From NCBI GenBank assembly GCA_963920525.1, contig OY986440.1, positions 16,820,210-16,884,209 of the forward strand: 64,000 nucleotides of DNA, read 5' to 3'. The position numbers and the translations under genes were made by a program. This stretch comes from Dichetophora obliterata. Lineage: Eukaryota; Arthropoda; Insecta; Diptera; Sciomyzidae. A model generated the notes under the pieces. It saw only the letters and a list, made by a program, of their open reading frames with translations, searched no databases and was not told the DNA's origin. Below are positions 32,111 through 43,187 of the stretch, piece by piece (position 1 is the first letter of the stretch; each line of letters begins with the position of its first letter).

Positions 32111-32378
32111 CAATATTTTTCTGCTTAAAGCAAGATGCTTGTCTTTAGTAGGCAAAATGGTAATGCATTTTTGTTTTTATTTTTTTTTTATTTTGCTTTT
32201 TCTAAATTTTTCAACATTCACATTATGAACTTATTGGTTATTGGTTATTGTAACGGCTGCGACACTGAAAAAAGTCTTAGTATTTATATATCTACGAACT
32301 GGCGATTTCCTACAAAATATTTATCTACACCTAGTGTAATAAGTAATGAGTGGAATTAAAGAATTCCGTTATTGTTAT

Positions 32379-32742
32379 TTTTTTTTAAAGATCAAAGAAC
32401 CAAGGCATGCGCCTTATACAAACAAGGTTTGGTCTTTAACCTGAAAGGAAAGGGATAGATTTATTTAGAGGAATTGATTGCAATCATGAAAGACAATTTG
32501 AAGTGCTTTTAACCGAGTCTAGTGTTATGCCTTAACCTCGACAAGAATTTCCAGCCCTTAGTTGTTTCTGTCCTTTAATTCCACATTTTTCACAATTTAG
32601 TTGTGGATTTTTTAGTTTTCCATAATTCTTAAATGTGGGAAAGAACAAAGAAAGTGAAAAGAACCATGCCCGAACCCGGATTCGAACCAGGGACCTCTGG
32701 GTTGAAAGTCTAGCGCACTCTCCACTAGACTACAAAGGACGA
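32379..32742 (-). repeat. SINE copy, family B, minus strand
   Basis: In reverse complement: head TAGTCTAGTGGAGAGTG, B box GGTTCGAATCC, then GGTTCGGGCATGGTTC, the body with GTTAAGGCATAACACTAGAC and TATCCCTTTCCTTTCAGG, and the tail GGTTCTTTGATCTTTAAAA. Its B box is the best preserved of the three copies. Confidence 0.88.
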
Positions 32743-32744
32743 CA

Positions 32745-34005
32745 TACAAAGGAGTTATGCTTTAAATTGGAGTAGTTTTGTTAAGAGAAGTAATACACCT
32801 GCTTCTTAAAAGTCTAAAAATGTTCACTCATTCAAAAAAAGTGACAACAAAAGACATTCAATGCGAATTTTCTTCGACCGAATGAAGATTTACATAAATA
32901 TGTATGTTTTATGTATAAAGACAATTGGATTGAGCAGTTTTGATCAATTGAAATTATCATTTTACCCTGTCTCAGTAAATACAAGAATATTGAAGTGACA
33001 TAATTTGGAGTCAACATAAAGTTTATTTTATTTGCTTCTCATGCCGCCGCAAAGAGCGTTATCGATTTTAGGATAACAGCAGGATTTTTTTTTAATTTAA
33101 TAAAAAAAATGTGTTTCGACAGGTAATTAAGTTAACATTATGAAAATTATACTAAAAACTTCATACCCGCTTTAGTTTTTTTTTAAAAAATTCATGAAAG
33201 TTGAAACTTTCTAAAGCAAAAAATTAAAGACATTTTTATAATATTTTTAATTTTAAGGAAAAGGCATATTTTGATATATTTTTGTCCAATTCCACCTATA
33301 ATACAGATTCTACAGTACATTAAACCCGGTGGACCAGAGTAACCTTAACTAACCAGAGGAACTTTAAACGCGTTTTTCTCGAAAAATACTTTTTCAAATC
33401 GGGCCATATTACTGCAAGCAAACTAATCGGCCGATTTAAATTTCTTGTTTTTTCATCTGTTTGAATTGTGATTATACACTTCTTTTACCAAAATTAGCGT
33501 CTTAAATTTTTTTTCCACGCTTCGTAATTTTCTTAATTTTCCATATTTCCATTCCATTTTGGTAAATGATGTGTACTCCAGGGTCTACTTTCGAATGCAT
33601 TTTTTGCAGACGATCCGGAGCCGATCTATGATGTGGCCCGATTTTCATCTTTTTTTAAGCACACCAACTTTAGGGCCATCTTTATATATAAAAATTAATT
33701 GTTACAAAGAAAATAAATTTTTTTTATTTAAACTGATGCTGTAAAATTAACTTGCAAATTAAATTTTTTTCTCGTAAATAAGCCGTAACTTCAATCGATT
33801 TTGCCTAAAACCTCCTTTAAGGTCTTAGGCACCGTTGTAAAAAAAAATCAAAATAAAACAATTATTAAAAATTGTAGAAATAGAAAAATTTTAGAATTAT
33901 TGTATATTATTGTGCCTATAAATTCTTGAAGTAGAGTGAATTTAGCTGAATTCTAGTAGAAAATATCTAGTATATATCAATCGAAAGCTCGTGTTGTTAT
34001 TATTA
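32745..34005. other. AT-rich non-coding DNA
   Basis: No gene or element end is visible. The text near 33,400-33,830 has the texture of old AT-rich repeats, also seen at 19.9 kb and 38.9 kb, but I could not align a unit. Confidence 0.35.
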
Positions 34006-34009
34006 AATA

Positions 34010-34492
34010 CTAGCTGAACCCGGTGTGCTTCGCTACTCCCCTCGTTATAAAATAAAATTAAAAGTATTTATATATTTTTCACGCCATCGAATTTTCGAAA
34101 TAAGTCCAACCCAGCGCCACCTACCGTGTCCATTTATACACAAACTATTTTCTTATGATCAAACAAACATACATTCTGAATTTCAGTTAAATTGGTCCAT
34201 AAATTCAAATTTTCGATATAAGTCCACCCCAGCGCCACCTATCGGGTCCATTTATACAGAAATTATTTTCTTATGATCAACCAAACATACATTCTGAATT
34301 TCAGTTAAATTGGTCCATAAATTCAAATTTTCGATATAAGTCCACCCCAGCGCCACCTATCGGGTCCAAATATAGCCTATGTTACCCACCGTACCAAGAT
34401 GAACATTACCTGAAAATTTCATCAAAATCGGCCCAGCCGTTTTGGAGTCCATACGTTACATACATACACACATCCTATTTTATATATATAGA
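34010..34492 (-). mobile_element. Helitron-like element, minus strand
   Basis: Read on the minus strand it starts TCTATATATATAAAATAGG (at 34,492) and ends GGGTTCAGCTAG (at 34,010), with A before and T after. It holds between two and three of the same 118-bp GATAGGTGGCGCTGGGGTGG units as the copy at 6479-7113. It is non-autonomous. The short frame at 34,025-34,276 is repeat-derived. Confidence 0.88.
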
Positions 34493-35020
34493 TAGAAGAT
34501 AGATAATACTTTAACCTTATATTTCTAAAAAAAATTCTGCGCTTACTTGCATCTAAGAAAAAATCGTTCATTTGAAATAACGCTTAAAAATCATATTTTG
34601 CCATAAAACGCACTGATTTTCAAGACAATTTGTAGGTATCTTTATAATCAAATAAAGTAAAATTCATAACTTAAAACAAGTTGTGATCTAATTCTGTTTT
34701 TAACAACCTTTTTTGGAAATATTTTTAAAACTTCGTCAATTTGGTAAACTAGCTGTATGGGAGATATATCTAAAAGTTAACTGATTGAAATAGTTTTTGG
34801 TTTGATGTTTAGGTGCAGTTAAATAAACTAAATCAGATTAGCAATTTTCTGTTTTTTTTTTTATATCGAAAAAATTTCGTTTGTATGGGAGGTAGACGTT
34901 GTAGTTGACAGAGATGTCTATTACTGTGTTTGTGATGTTACTTGGTTTGGTACAAAAACCATTGTTACAAAATTGAAATCGAAATAACGCACTGTGCGCC
35001 GCAGTTATAGTAAAATATAT

Positions 35021-35368
35021 TTAAGAAATAGGAGTTTGGAACAATGATAATACATATTTTAAGTTAGAACGTGGTCTCTGTAGATGGCTGAGATACATTG
35101 AGCTAGTTTGGGAAGCAAATGCACTAAGATCATTTTCTGCATCAATTGGAGATATTTTAAGACTTTCGTGGAAGTTAATTAAAAAAAATGTCAGCTCGAT
35201 TGGATCCGTCGGAACACTTTCTTGCTGAATTGATACCCTGGCGATAGTGTTGGTTGTACTCTCGGTGCAAATTGAGTTTGACTTATTATGCAGATAAGCT
35301 AGGTACAGGCGCACATTGTTATCGATGACGAGACATAATATATTGGCCTTCGCTACTTGTGTCTGCAA
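35021..35368 (-). CDS. Unrecognised 115-residue open frame
   Basis: The frame is long for this AT-rich window and its DNA is less AT-rich than its surroundings. The protein is Ser/Thr/Asn-rich with no signal peptide, membrane segment or domain that I recognise. It could be a fragment of a retroelement Gag-like protein, a host exon, or chance. Upstream on the same strand (to about 35,480) frames are broken by stops. Confidence 0.2.
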   Translation of the reverse strand: MQTQVAKANILCLVIDNNVRLYLAYLHNKSNSICTESTTNTIARVSIQQESVPTDPIELTFFLINFHESLKISPIDAENDLSAFASQTSSMYLSHLQRPRSNLKYVLSLFQTPIS

Positions 35369-35819
35369 GATTGTTTGTTAACTTTGCTTTGAGGTAGGGG
35401 GGTAGCAGAGGACTAATGAAGGGCGGTGGAAAGAAACAAGTTGATTAGAGGGCACAAATGAAACTGTAGTAGGCTTATGTGTGGCTTTTTCGGGCTGTAG
35501 TGATGGACTCAATGTATAGAGAATAAATGATATTTGAAATATTTATCATTATTGGATTTGCAAAAAATCCGGTTGCGTTTTGGGTTAGTGGAAGATTTAG
35601 TAGGAACTTGTTACTAGTAGTGGTGGTGTTTTGTTTTACTTAAGGGTAAAACATGGGAAAAATATTAGTATTCACGCCCCAATTAGGATCTGACTTGTGA
35701 TGGGACTTAGGACTTAATGTCTGAGGTAAGGAACTGGTTAAATATGGTAATACAACGGATTATTGAAATGAGAATTAGAGGTAGAATTAAAGTGTTAATT
35801 GGAATTGTAATAAAAATTA

Positions 35820-36360
35820 AAATAACGATCAAGGCTAGAATTAATACAGTGCAGGTCCGAATTAAGAGTTTGGCCGTAAGGCTGCAGTTAACAGTAGATG
35901 ATTCCGTGGCATTCAGACCAAATATCGCGACTCGACCACGACTGTTTTCACATAGTAGATTGATGTTATAGTAAGTGACCCACTTTTTATCACCGCTTCA
36001 GAAATGTGTTAGTTTTGTTGTGATTCGCAGATGAAAAATCGATCTATGCGGTTTTTTGCGTTGACTTGTATGGCACCCATACTTCGAGCTACTTTTTGTA
36101 TCCACCCTTATTTCAGTGACTCCAAACGGTATTTAGTGTAATTTTTAGCTTATGAACAATCGAAAGAGTGCTTACATGAAGGTCAAACTATACAATTTCC
36201 ATAATTTTACCGACATTTTCGACAATTGGCCTTCCAGAGCGTTGTGTATCTTTGACATCAAAATGGCCGGAACTCGATCGACGAAACCAAAATTGCGCGT
36301 TATTGGTTGTTACAGTATCAGGACCATAAACACTTTTCACATTTTTAGGCTGGCGTTTTC
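35820..36360 (-). pseudogene. Mariner transposase fossil
   Basis: From 36,350 downward the minus strand gives mariner landmarks in order: YGPDTVTTNNAQFWFRRSSS with GHFDVKDTQRSGRPIVENV (helix-turn-helix and linker), DLHVSTLSIVHKL, a degraded VWVPYKSTQK region, GDKKWVTYYNIN (first catalytic Asp, normally GDEKW), and after a gap QTLNSDLHCINSSLDR. Several stops and frameshifts break it. The second and third catalytic residues were not found. No terminal repeats were seen. The order matches classical mariner proteins, unlike the DD41D element at 13 kb. Confidence 0.8.
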
Positions 36361-36734
36361 ACCTTGATCGAAGAAAAAATAACAAATCCTTCTAACGCTA
36401 TCTAGCTTGACACGATTGCGTGATACGAATTACTAAAACCATCTATTCGAGAAATAATGCAGTTATTTTTACTACACCTGATATATAGTATAGGAAAATG
36501 CATACTGTAGGGTGTTTGTTAGGTTAGGTTAGGTTGAGACGGCAGCCGCTGTACGTGTTGAAGCCATGCCTCACGTGCCACGAAAATGATGTTGTGCCGA
36601 ATAGGACCAAAACAATTTTTTCTTTGTACAAGCTTGCAAAACGTAAGTAGCGCAGGTAAAAGTCAAAGGTATGTGTTTTACATCTTTTTAGGACCTAAAT
36701 GATAGGAATGTTACCTTCTTCTTAGTTCTTAGTT

Positions 36735-37370
36735 TAGCCTAGCTATTGAAAGGGTTAATTGCCATTGTTTCGGCTTGGAAAACACTGCAGTGATCAAGCT
36801 GTCTACGAACTAAGGATACCCCTGATTCTTTTGAGCAGACTCCATACCCCACCTTGTCATTTAGTTTTTACCCTTCTATATAGAAGTGTTTCCACGACAC
36901 CCTGGTTTCTACGGCGCACCTGTATTCCAGTATATCCTTGGTGGAATAAGCGTGCCGTCAAGGGAATTTTTTTATCAAAGGAAAGCAGTAGTTTGCCGTA
37001 ATTAGTTCTTGGTCGAATGAAGTAGAATTTGTAGAGTATGGATACGTGCCCTGTTCCCATTTTTTTCCATACTCAAGTTTCCCTCAGTCTGACCGCCGAG
37101 CAAGATGCTGTTTGTCTGGCAACCCAGTAGAGCGGTAGAAGGTGAAGTAAGGTCTCTAAAGCCGCAGTCGGTGTTGTTATCAGAGCACCACTGATGCAAA
37201 TAGATGCCATTCTTTGAATATTTTGGAGCTGGTTCAAATATGTGACCTTGTCCAAGGCTGGCCACCGTATTGTTGCTCTGTATAAAAGTATAGGCGTCAT
37301 GACCCCTGTAAATAGCCAGTGAACAATATTGGGGGCAAAACCCCACCTTGTTCCTATAGCTTTTTTGCAA
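36735..37370 (-). pseudogene. LINE RT thumb and RNase-H remnant
   Basis: From 37,330 down: TPILLYRATIRWPALDKVTY, IQRMASICISGALITTPTAA and LETLLHLLPLYWVARQTAS, as in the LINE at 9.2 kb. From about 36,890: a degraded RNase-H start (an FTDGS-like motif replaced by FYIEG and a stop), then KLNDKVGYGVCSKESG and QLDHCSVFQAETMAI with the conserved Glu. The remaining RNase-H motifs are lost between here and the 3' tail. Confidence 0.8.
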
Positions 37371-37510
37371 GTATACAGCGCAATTGTCGCTTTCTTCGTA
37401 CGCTCAGAAATATTTAGTTTGCAGCTTAGCTTCCTATCAAGAATGAGTCCTAGATATTTTGCACTTTCTTAAAGGGATAGTGCAGACCCATTTAGCATGA
37501 TTGGTGTGAG

Positions 37511-37886
37511 CTACGGAATTTTGAGTTTCCTTGTAAAAACTATCAGTTCTATTTTGGCCGGATTTACTGCAAGACCACAGGTTTCGGCCCATCGCTCGAG
37601 TTTGCAAACAGCTCTTTGCTTGACGTCACGTAGGGTATGTGGGAAATTTTCCTCTGAATGCGATTGGTAGGTTGGAAGGTCATCGGCGTAGACTGCCACT
37701 ACACAGCCCTCCCTCTCTAGACAAAGCAGTACGTTCTTCACCACCCGATTCCAGAGTAGTAGAGATAACACACCAACTTGTGGCGTACCTCTTGTCACCG
37801 ATCTTACAAAGCTATACGCAGCTAGGTCTGATAATATTACTCGGCAGCTGAGTAGCTTATCTATGAGATCAGTAATGATGTTATTA
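37511..37886 (-). pseudogene. LINE reverse transcriptase, palm region
   Basis: This encodes SVTRGTPQVGVLSLLLWNRV (the GxPQG(G/S)xLSPLLW block, with Val for Gly), then VAVYADDL with the catalytic YADD, and KLERWAETCGLAVNPAK with IELIVFTRK. The nominal open frame starts at 37,957, but its first 23 or so residues come from the SINE. The catalytic Asp pair is intact, although the copy lacks its 5' half. Confidence 0.88.
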
Positions 37887-38212
37887 AAGGAAAGGGATGG
37901 ATTCTTAGAGAAAGAATATATGGGAACTATATGTGAATTATCGATTAGGCGGAACAAACGTGAAAGACAATTTTAATTGCTTATAACTGAGGCTAGTGTT
38001 ATGCCTTAACCTCGGCAAACATTTCCAGCCATCAGTGTTTCCTGTCCATTAAGTCCACCTTATCAACAATTAAGTTGTGGAATTTTTGTTTCAATAATTC
38101 TTAAATTTAGTAAGGATCAAAGAAAGCGAAAAGAACCATGTCCGCACCCGGATTCGGACCGGAGAACTCTGAGTTGATAGTCTAGTACACTATTCACTTG
38201 ACTAAAAAAGCC
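37887..38212 (-). repeat. SINE copy, family B, 3'-truncated at a LINE
   Basis: In reverse complement the head (TAGTCAAGTGAATAGTG; B box GGTCCGAATCC), ACATGGTTCTTTTCGC, GTTAAGGCATAACACTAGCC and ATCCCTTTCCTTT match the other copies, but the last 60 or so bases of the family are missing. The LINE begins exactly where the SINE stops. Confidence 0.82.
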
Positions 38213-38454
38213 GACAAATTTTATCCACTTTTTTCGGATCCGTCTCTGACTCGGAATGGACTTCATATACGAATCCGTTTCGGACTCTTTTTGAAGCGAA
38301 GCTTTTTACGTCTCGTTTTGTGATTTGCTTGAGTGAAATCTCGAAAACGACACTTTTTTCCATACACCTTTTTCTTAGAATTGTTGTCGTTTTTTGATTG
38401 CGTCAATTACAAAAAGATAATATAAAATTAAAAATATTTCTATGACAACAATGA

Positions 38455-38515
38455 AAATCGAACCCTCACCCTTCCGATTGAGAGTCCAGCACGCTACAAT
38501 CTAATCTAAACACCT
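38455..38515 (-). repeat. tRNA-like SINE head, degenerate
   Basis: In reverse complement: TAGATTGTAGCGTGCTGGAC, TCTCAATCGGAAGGGTGAG and GGTTCGATTTTC, a tRNA-like head related to family B. The body is not recognisable. Confidence 0.5.
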
Positions 38516-38519
38516 TCGT

Positions 38520-39944
38520 CAAGATTATTGGTTCATTCAGAATTAAGTATTAACTGAAGCCATGTTGCAGTATATGACAAGAATATAATTAATTGTATAT
38601 TAAAGGAATATATTAAAAGGCAATGAAAATTAATTTTAATGATTTTTTTTTTGGGTGTTTTCTTTATAGTGCATCTAGGTAAAAAATTACAAAATATCTT
38701 GTGTACGTCGTCGTTGTGTATCCTGTCGTCACATGTAACATCTTCAACCATCAGAATTATTAAAAAATTCGAACAAGTAGTTCTATTCGGTTTGAAGGAG
38801 AATGATGTCAGGAAGTTATTTAAATTAGGAATTATTTTACTGCAAAAATTATTTTACTATTTTTGTCATCAAAACAACAAGATTTTTTTGCGAAATTTAC
38901 TTTTTCCAAAATGTTCTTTTTATATTTTTTACAAAAAAGTCAAGTCTCAAAAATAATTTATGTGAAAAAATTATCCCAATATCTCTTTCCAATCAAAAGT
39001 TATGGCAAAAACCTATTTTTTCATACCAGACCATTAATAAAACTGAGTTTTGTTTTAAAATTCTCTATATAGTTTGAACGTCCCCATTTATCTTTAAGAA
39101 TGCAATTTTGTGTCTAGAGTAATTACGAACATTTTGGTTTATATAAAATCTTAATTATATTAACCTACTTAGTTTTTTGCCTCCTCACCCCTGCCCACCA
39201 CTAGCTAATTTAGTTTTGTTGTGATGGCTCTATTTTTTCTCACTATTGTGTCACCGTTGTCGCTCAGTTCTTTATCAATGGTACTTTAAATGTTGAAAAT
39301 ATATATCACCATTTCATCGAAAAGATTACTGTGATAAGAATGCTGTAAAAGTTAATATTTTCATGTAATTAGTTTCACCTATATAACGATACAATAAAAC
39401 ATATGCGCATCTGGTTTTGATCTGTGCTTTAAATTCACAGATAGATGGCGCCGCATTTGTAAGTACTGTGGGTACAAACTATACACCTAGCGGTGAACGG
39501 CCGAATTATGTCTACCAAAAGTTTCTTCAAATTTAACCCCACACGTTTGGGATTACAGACAGGTGGCGTTATTTTCTGCTTTCAGCAGAATATCTAATGT
39601 TCTTACGTAACTAGCAGATAAGTTTTGCGAAAGTTTTTGCGAAAATGCTATTGCTACCAAACTTTTAAAATGTCAAATAATGCAGCACTGCCAGTTTTTT
39701 CAGTCGCAGCGTCATCTAGCCGTCAATAACGGCTAAGTGTTGGCTACTTTTACAGTTGCCCCTTTAACAATTAAAAACATAGAATTGGATCAATTTAAAT
39801 GTCCAGCTCACTTGCTGGATTATTAGTTGTTTCTGCTTTGCTTGCAAATGCGATGATATGATCCTGATCTCCCATGAAAAAAACGCAGCTAATATAAATT
39901 TTAGTACAATAATTTTTAGTACAACGAGTTTTTCATAAAACATT
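38520..39944. other. AT-rich non-coding DNA
   Basis: No gene is seen. GATGGCGCCGCATTTGTAAG at about 39,443 resembles GGCGCCACTAAGGCCATTTG at about 14,550, hinting at a shared old repeat. Confidence 0.35.
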
Positions 39945-40326
39945 GGCCGCATTCAGCGCAGACAACAGTTGGCAACTGTTGTGTAAAAATTCGCTGAATG
40001 GTAAAATTTTGGTAGCGCTCTCTAAAACTGATCAGGTAGCATACGCCGTTTGATCGAGCGAAAAATTCTATACTACATGAACACAACTGTTGTATTAACT
40101 GTCAGATGCTGCTTCTGAAGCTGTTAAAGTAAAAAATCTAAAAAGAGGAAAGCAAATTTAAGTGAGAAACCTTTGCAATTGAATTAAATTTACTTAAAAA
40201 TTATATATAATTGAATTAAATCTAATTTCTGACGTGTAGAGTAGCAACACATTCAGAGAAAAACATCGCGTACTAAGGTAGCGCTACCATTACAGTTCAC
40301 AATAGTTGTCTGCGCTGAATGCGGCC
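39945..40326. mobile_element. 382-bp MITE with GGCCGCATTCAGCGC ends
   Basis: The left end GGCCGCATTCAGCGCAGACA continues ACAGTTG; the right end in reverse complement reads the same with ACTATTG. Flanks share ATT (39,942-39,944; 40,327-40,329), a possible 3-bp target duplication. Just inside the left end is a small hairpin, CAACAGTTGGCAACTGTTG. It has no coding capacity. Confidence 0.8.
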
Positions 40327-40329
40327 ATT

Positions 40330-40795
40330 GATAGCTAATAATGAGGTAAAAATTATATGAAAATCAAAGTTTTTACTTTTAATGCCAATATCTCCGTTGT
40401 TTTTAATATATTTCATTAAAATTTTTTTTTTTGTTAAAAAGTTCAATATATTTTTTAATATAAATCTTTGTTTAGATATTAAAATGTCCATATCTCAAGG
40501 ACGCATTGAGTCACACCATAATTTTTATTATGTTGAAAAGGTAATTTTGCTAGCTTTAAGATTAAGTAAATACAAAAATTCTATTTAATTTTTAAAATAT
40601 GTTTTTCGTACCACTTCTTTGAATTCAATTAGCTTCACCACAAACAACAAAAATTTTCCAAAACATTTTTGGACTAAGGGTCGTTCAATTACCTTTCTAA
40701 CGGTAGCTTAAAAATAAAATTCAATATGTTTTCATTATTCCCGAGTTTAAAAAACATTTAATCGAGAAGTGTATGTTAAAATGTTTATATAAATG
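40330..40795. other. AT-rich DNA, possibly decayed Helitron interior
   Basis: No tandem units are visible, but the next feature is a Helitron-type 3' end, so this may be its worn body. Confidence 0.3.
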
Positions 40796-40826
40796 ACTCT
40801 CGAGTAGCTTCGGGTATATCAGCTAG
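40795..40826 (+). mobile_element. Helitron-like 3' end remnant
   Basis: GAGTAGCTTCGGGTATATCA then GCTAG followed by T resembles the 3' ends at 7090-7113 and 34,010-34,030 (GCGAAGCACACCGGGTTCAG then CTAG/T). Confidence 0.55.
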
Positions 40827-40894
40827 TTGAAAATAAAATAAAAGTTTTCATAACAACTCTAAAACTGCGTTATATGTTAACGTTCTGAGTATTG

Positions 40895-40985
40895 TTTTGA
40901 CGGATTTGTAATGGGTTCGTAACGGGTCCGTCGGAACATAAAAGTGCGAATTCCGCACTGACGGACTCGTAACGGGCTCGGAAAC
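40895..40985. repeat. Tandem GACGGAxTxGTAACGGG motifs
   Basis: GACGGATTTGTAATGGG and GACGGACTCGTAACGGGCTC head two short direct repeats, with GGGTCCGTC and GGATCCGC blocks. A GGATCCGTCTCTGACTCGG stretch at 38,236 is similar. Confidence 0.5.
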
Positions 40986-40999
40986 GGATCCGCATTCGT

Positions 41000-42445
41000 T
41001 TTTGTGCACATTGGGTTGCTTCGATCATCAGAACGCCTTTTCAAACAAAGAATGATTCATAATTCTTTCATTCTTGTTTTCAAACATTAAAGTTTTTTCC
41101 TTTATCTATTCGCCGCATTTTATTTGGCTTGTAAATGAATCATTTTCTGAATTTTAAGTACCGCACATTTTATAGTTGTAGTAAATCAAAAAGTGTTTCA
41201 TACTTGATAAGTTTTTATGAGTTTGTTTTGAATATGAAAACATGTGTGTTTCATTGTTCATTTGCACAATGCATTTTCTTTCAAGAATTTGAACATTGTT
41301 CAGAGTCAATAAATTTTTATGTAAACAATAGATGCTTTATGAATATGAAGTACAGATGATCTTCTGAAAAGATTTATGTAGTTAAACAGTAGCCCGTATC
41401 AGAGAGGGGAGTAGTGCACTAAATTTGCAGTTTCAGCTTTAGTGATTGTGAAAATTTTTCCACTTAAATTCATCTAAGAATAGTGAAAAAAATAAAATTT
41501 TTACAGCTTAGTGCAACTTTTTTTTTGCACTAAATTAATAGTGCAAAAAAAAAAATACCTGCACCAGCAGTAAAACACTGAAAGTTTTCATTCAATTGAA
41601 AGAAAATTTGAACAGCTTACTTTTAGTATTGACTTTTTAAAAATTACACAGAAATTTGTGTATTTCTATGCTATTCTTAGTAATAATATATTGAAAACTT
41701 TCATAAATCTATTATTTTAAAAACACCATTTTTATATAAACTCTCTATCTGATCGTAGCCTAGTGATGCTCATTCAGAGCTATGGTTGTTTTCTTCATAA
41801 ACATATCTGACCTAATGCTCGAAAAGTAGTTCTTCTTAATTATAGATGTTTTTATTTTAATTCGAGTCTGACTGAAATAGTTTCAAAATCAGTCATATTT
41901 GAAAGTTGAGTGGAAACACTTTCAATTACAGCTTTCATGTAGTGACTGCTCAAATTTTGCACTATTTGAGTGTAAGGAAGATAAAAGAACCAGATTCGAC
42001 TACAAATTAGCCGGATTCGAATGAATAGTTAAAGTGTTTGCTACTGATTTTGAGTAGTAAGCAAAAAGGCGTACTACTAGTTTGTAGTAATTTATTGATA
42101 CAGATTTAATTCATTGAATTTATTTAATTTGTCATTTATTTGGGCAGGGGAAAAGAAGATTTGTTGAAGTTGAAAGCAAACCACAAACATGACAATGTTT
42201 TTAAATATAAGTGAGCGTAATAGCAAATTGTACAAAAAGATATGTGACTCGGCCACGGACAATTTTAAAGTGCTCTTCAGATTCAATCAGAAAAATTTTG
42301 AGTCGCTTGCTTAAACTTTCTTAGGACTTAACAGCGGCGAAAGAAGAGGTGGAGCGATTTAATTAATTTTTAATGTCAAATTTTTGTTCCAAAGAGATAT
42401 TGGAATAATTTTCCAAAAGAAATTTTTTCTTGAATACTGAACTTG
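41000..42445. other. AT-rich non-coding DNA with a small hairpin
   Basis: A short inverted pair, TAGTGCAACTTTTTTTTTGC then TAATAGTGCAAAAAAAAA, lies at about 41,509-41,560. Otherwise there is no gene or element. Confidence 0.35.
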
Positions 42446-42449
42446 TTTT

Positions 42450-43187
42450 TAACCGACTTCAAAATGGAGGAGGTTCTCAAGTTAGTTGGGTTTTTTTTAC
42501 GTATATGTACATCGATAACTCCTAAAATACTTGCCCGATTGTCGCAATTTTTTATCAACAGATAGAAGCATTGGTCGTGGAGGTGCCCGTCTAAAAAAGT
42601 GGACGGTATTCGATGCAGCGGCGTGGCAATATAAGAAAAAGTCTGTATATAGAATAATATTAACACAAGAGTACTGAAACTAAGTACTGGGGTAGGCACA
42701 ATTATTAAAAGTTATGCTCAAAAAAGTGGGCGTTATGCGATAAAGGGTGTGGCAATAGAAAAATGCTGTAACTCGAATAATATTTACCCTAGGGTACTGA
42801 AATGAGGTACAGGGGTAGACATAGTTACACAAATTTACTGAGCAGAAAGTGGGTGTTGTTGGAAAAAAGGGCGTGGAAATATAAGAAAAATACTTTATCT
42901 CAGTTCATATTGGCTCTAAGGTACTGGAAATTGGTACAGGGGTTGAAACAATTATTACAAATTACGGTCAAGATAGTGGGCGTTATTTGACAAAGGCGTG
43001 GCAATATTAAAAAAACGCCGTAGCTCGAATAATATTGACACTAGGATACTAAAATGAGGTACAAGGCATAATCATGAAAATTTACGGTCAAGAAAGTGGG
43101 CGTTATTGGACAAAAAGGCGTGGCTGTATAAGAAAAATACTGTTTTTCAGTTAATGTTGACACTAGGGTACAAAAATTCGTTACATG
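42450..43187 (+). repeat. 124-bp tandem array, about five units
   Basis: Units are marked by GGCGTGGCAATAT-like blocks at about 42,621, 42,745, 42,871, 42,996 and 43,118 (spacing 122-126), each followed by AATAATATTGACACTAGGGT and GAGGTACAGGGGTAGACA and preceded by GTGGGCGTTAT. The block starts at ACCGACTTCAAAATGGAGGA, which from memory resembles a repeat start common in arthropods. A palindrome follows at once. Confidence 0.8.

Larger units (their letters stand above)
36517..37886 (-). mobile_element. LOA/R1-like LINE, minus strand, 5'-truncated
   Basis: On the minus strand a LINE runs from about 37,886 to a 3' end of CCTAACCTAACCTAAC at about 36,535-36,517. Coding order is RT palm, RT thumb, RNase-H remnant. 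The wording of its motifs and its 3' tail match the LINE nested at 9223-12,919. Its 5' side joins directly to a truncated SINE of family B at 37,887. Confidence 0.85.

Noticed and set aside
36520..36536. TTAGG-like telomeric repeat (GTTAGGTTAGGTTAGG)
   Set aside because: Only about three units, located at the 3' end of a LINE; the same motif ends the LINE at 12,919. Flies do not use TTAGG telomeres.
37887..37957. First residues of the LINE RT frame starting at 37,957
   Set aside because: They are encoded by the truncated SINE, not by the LINE.
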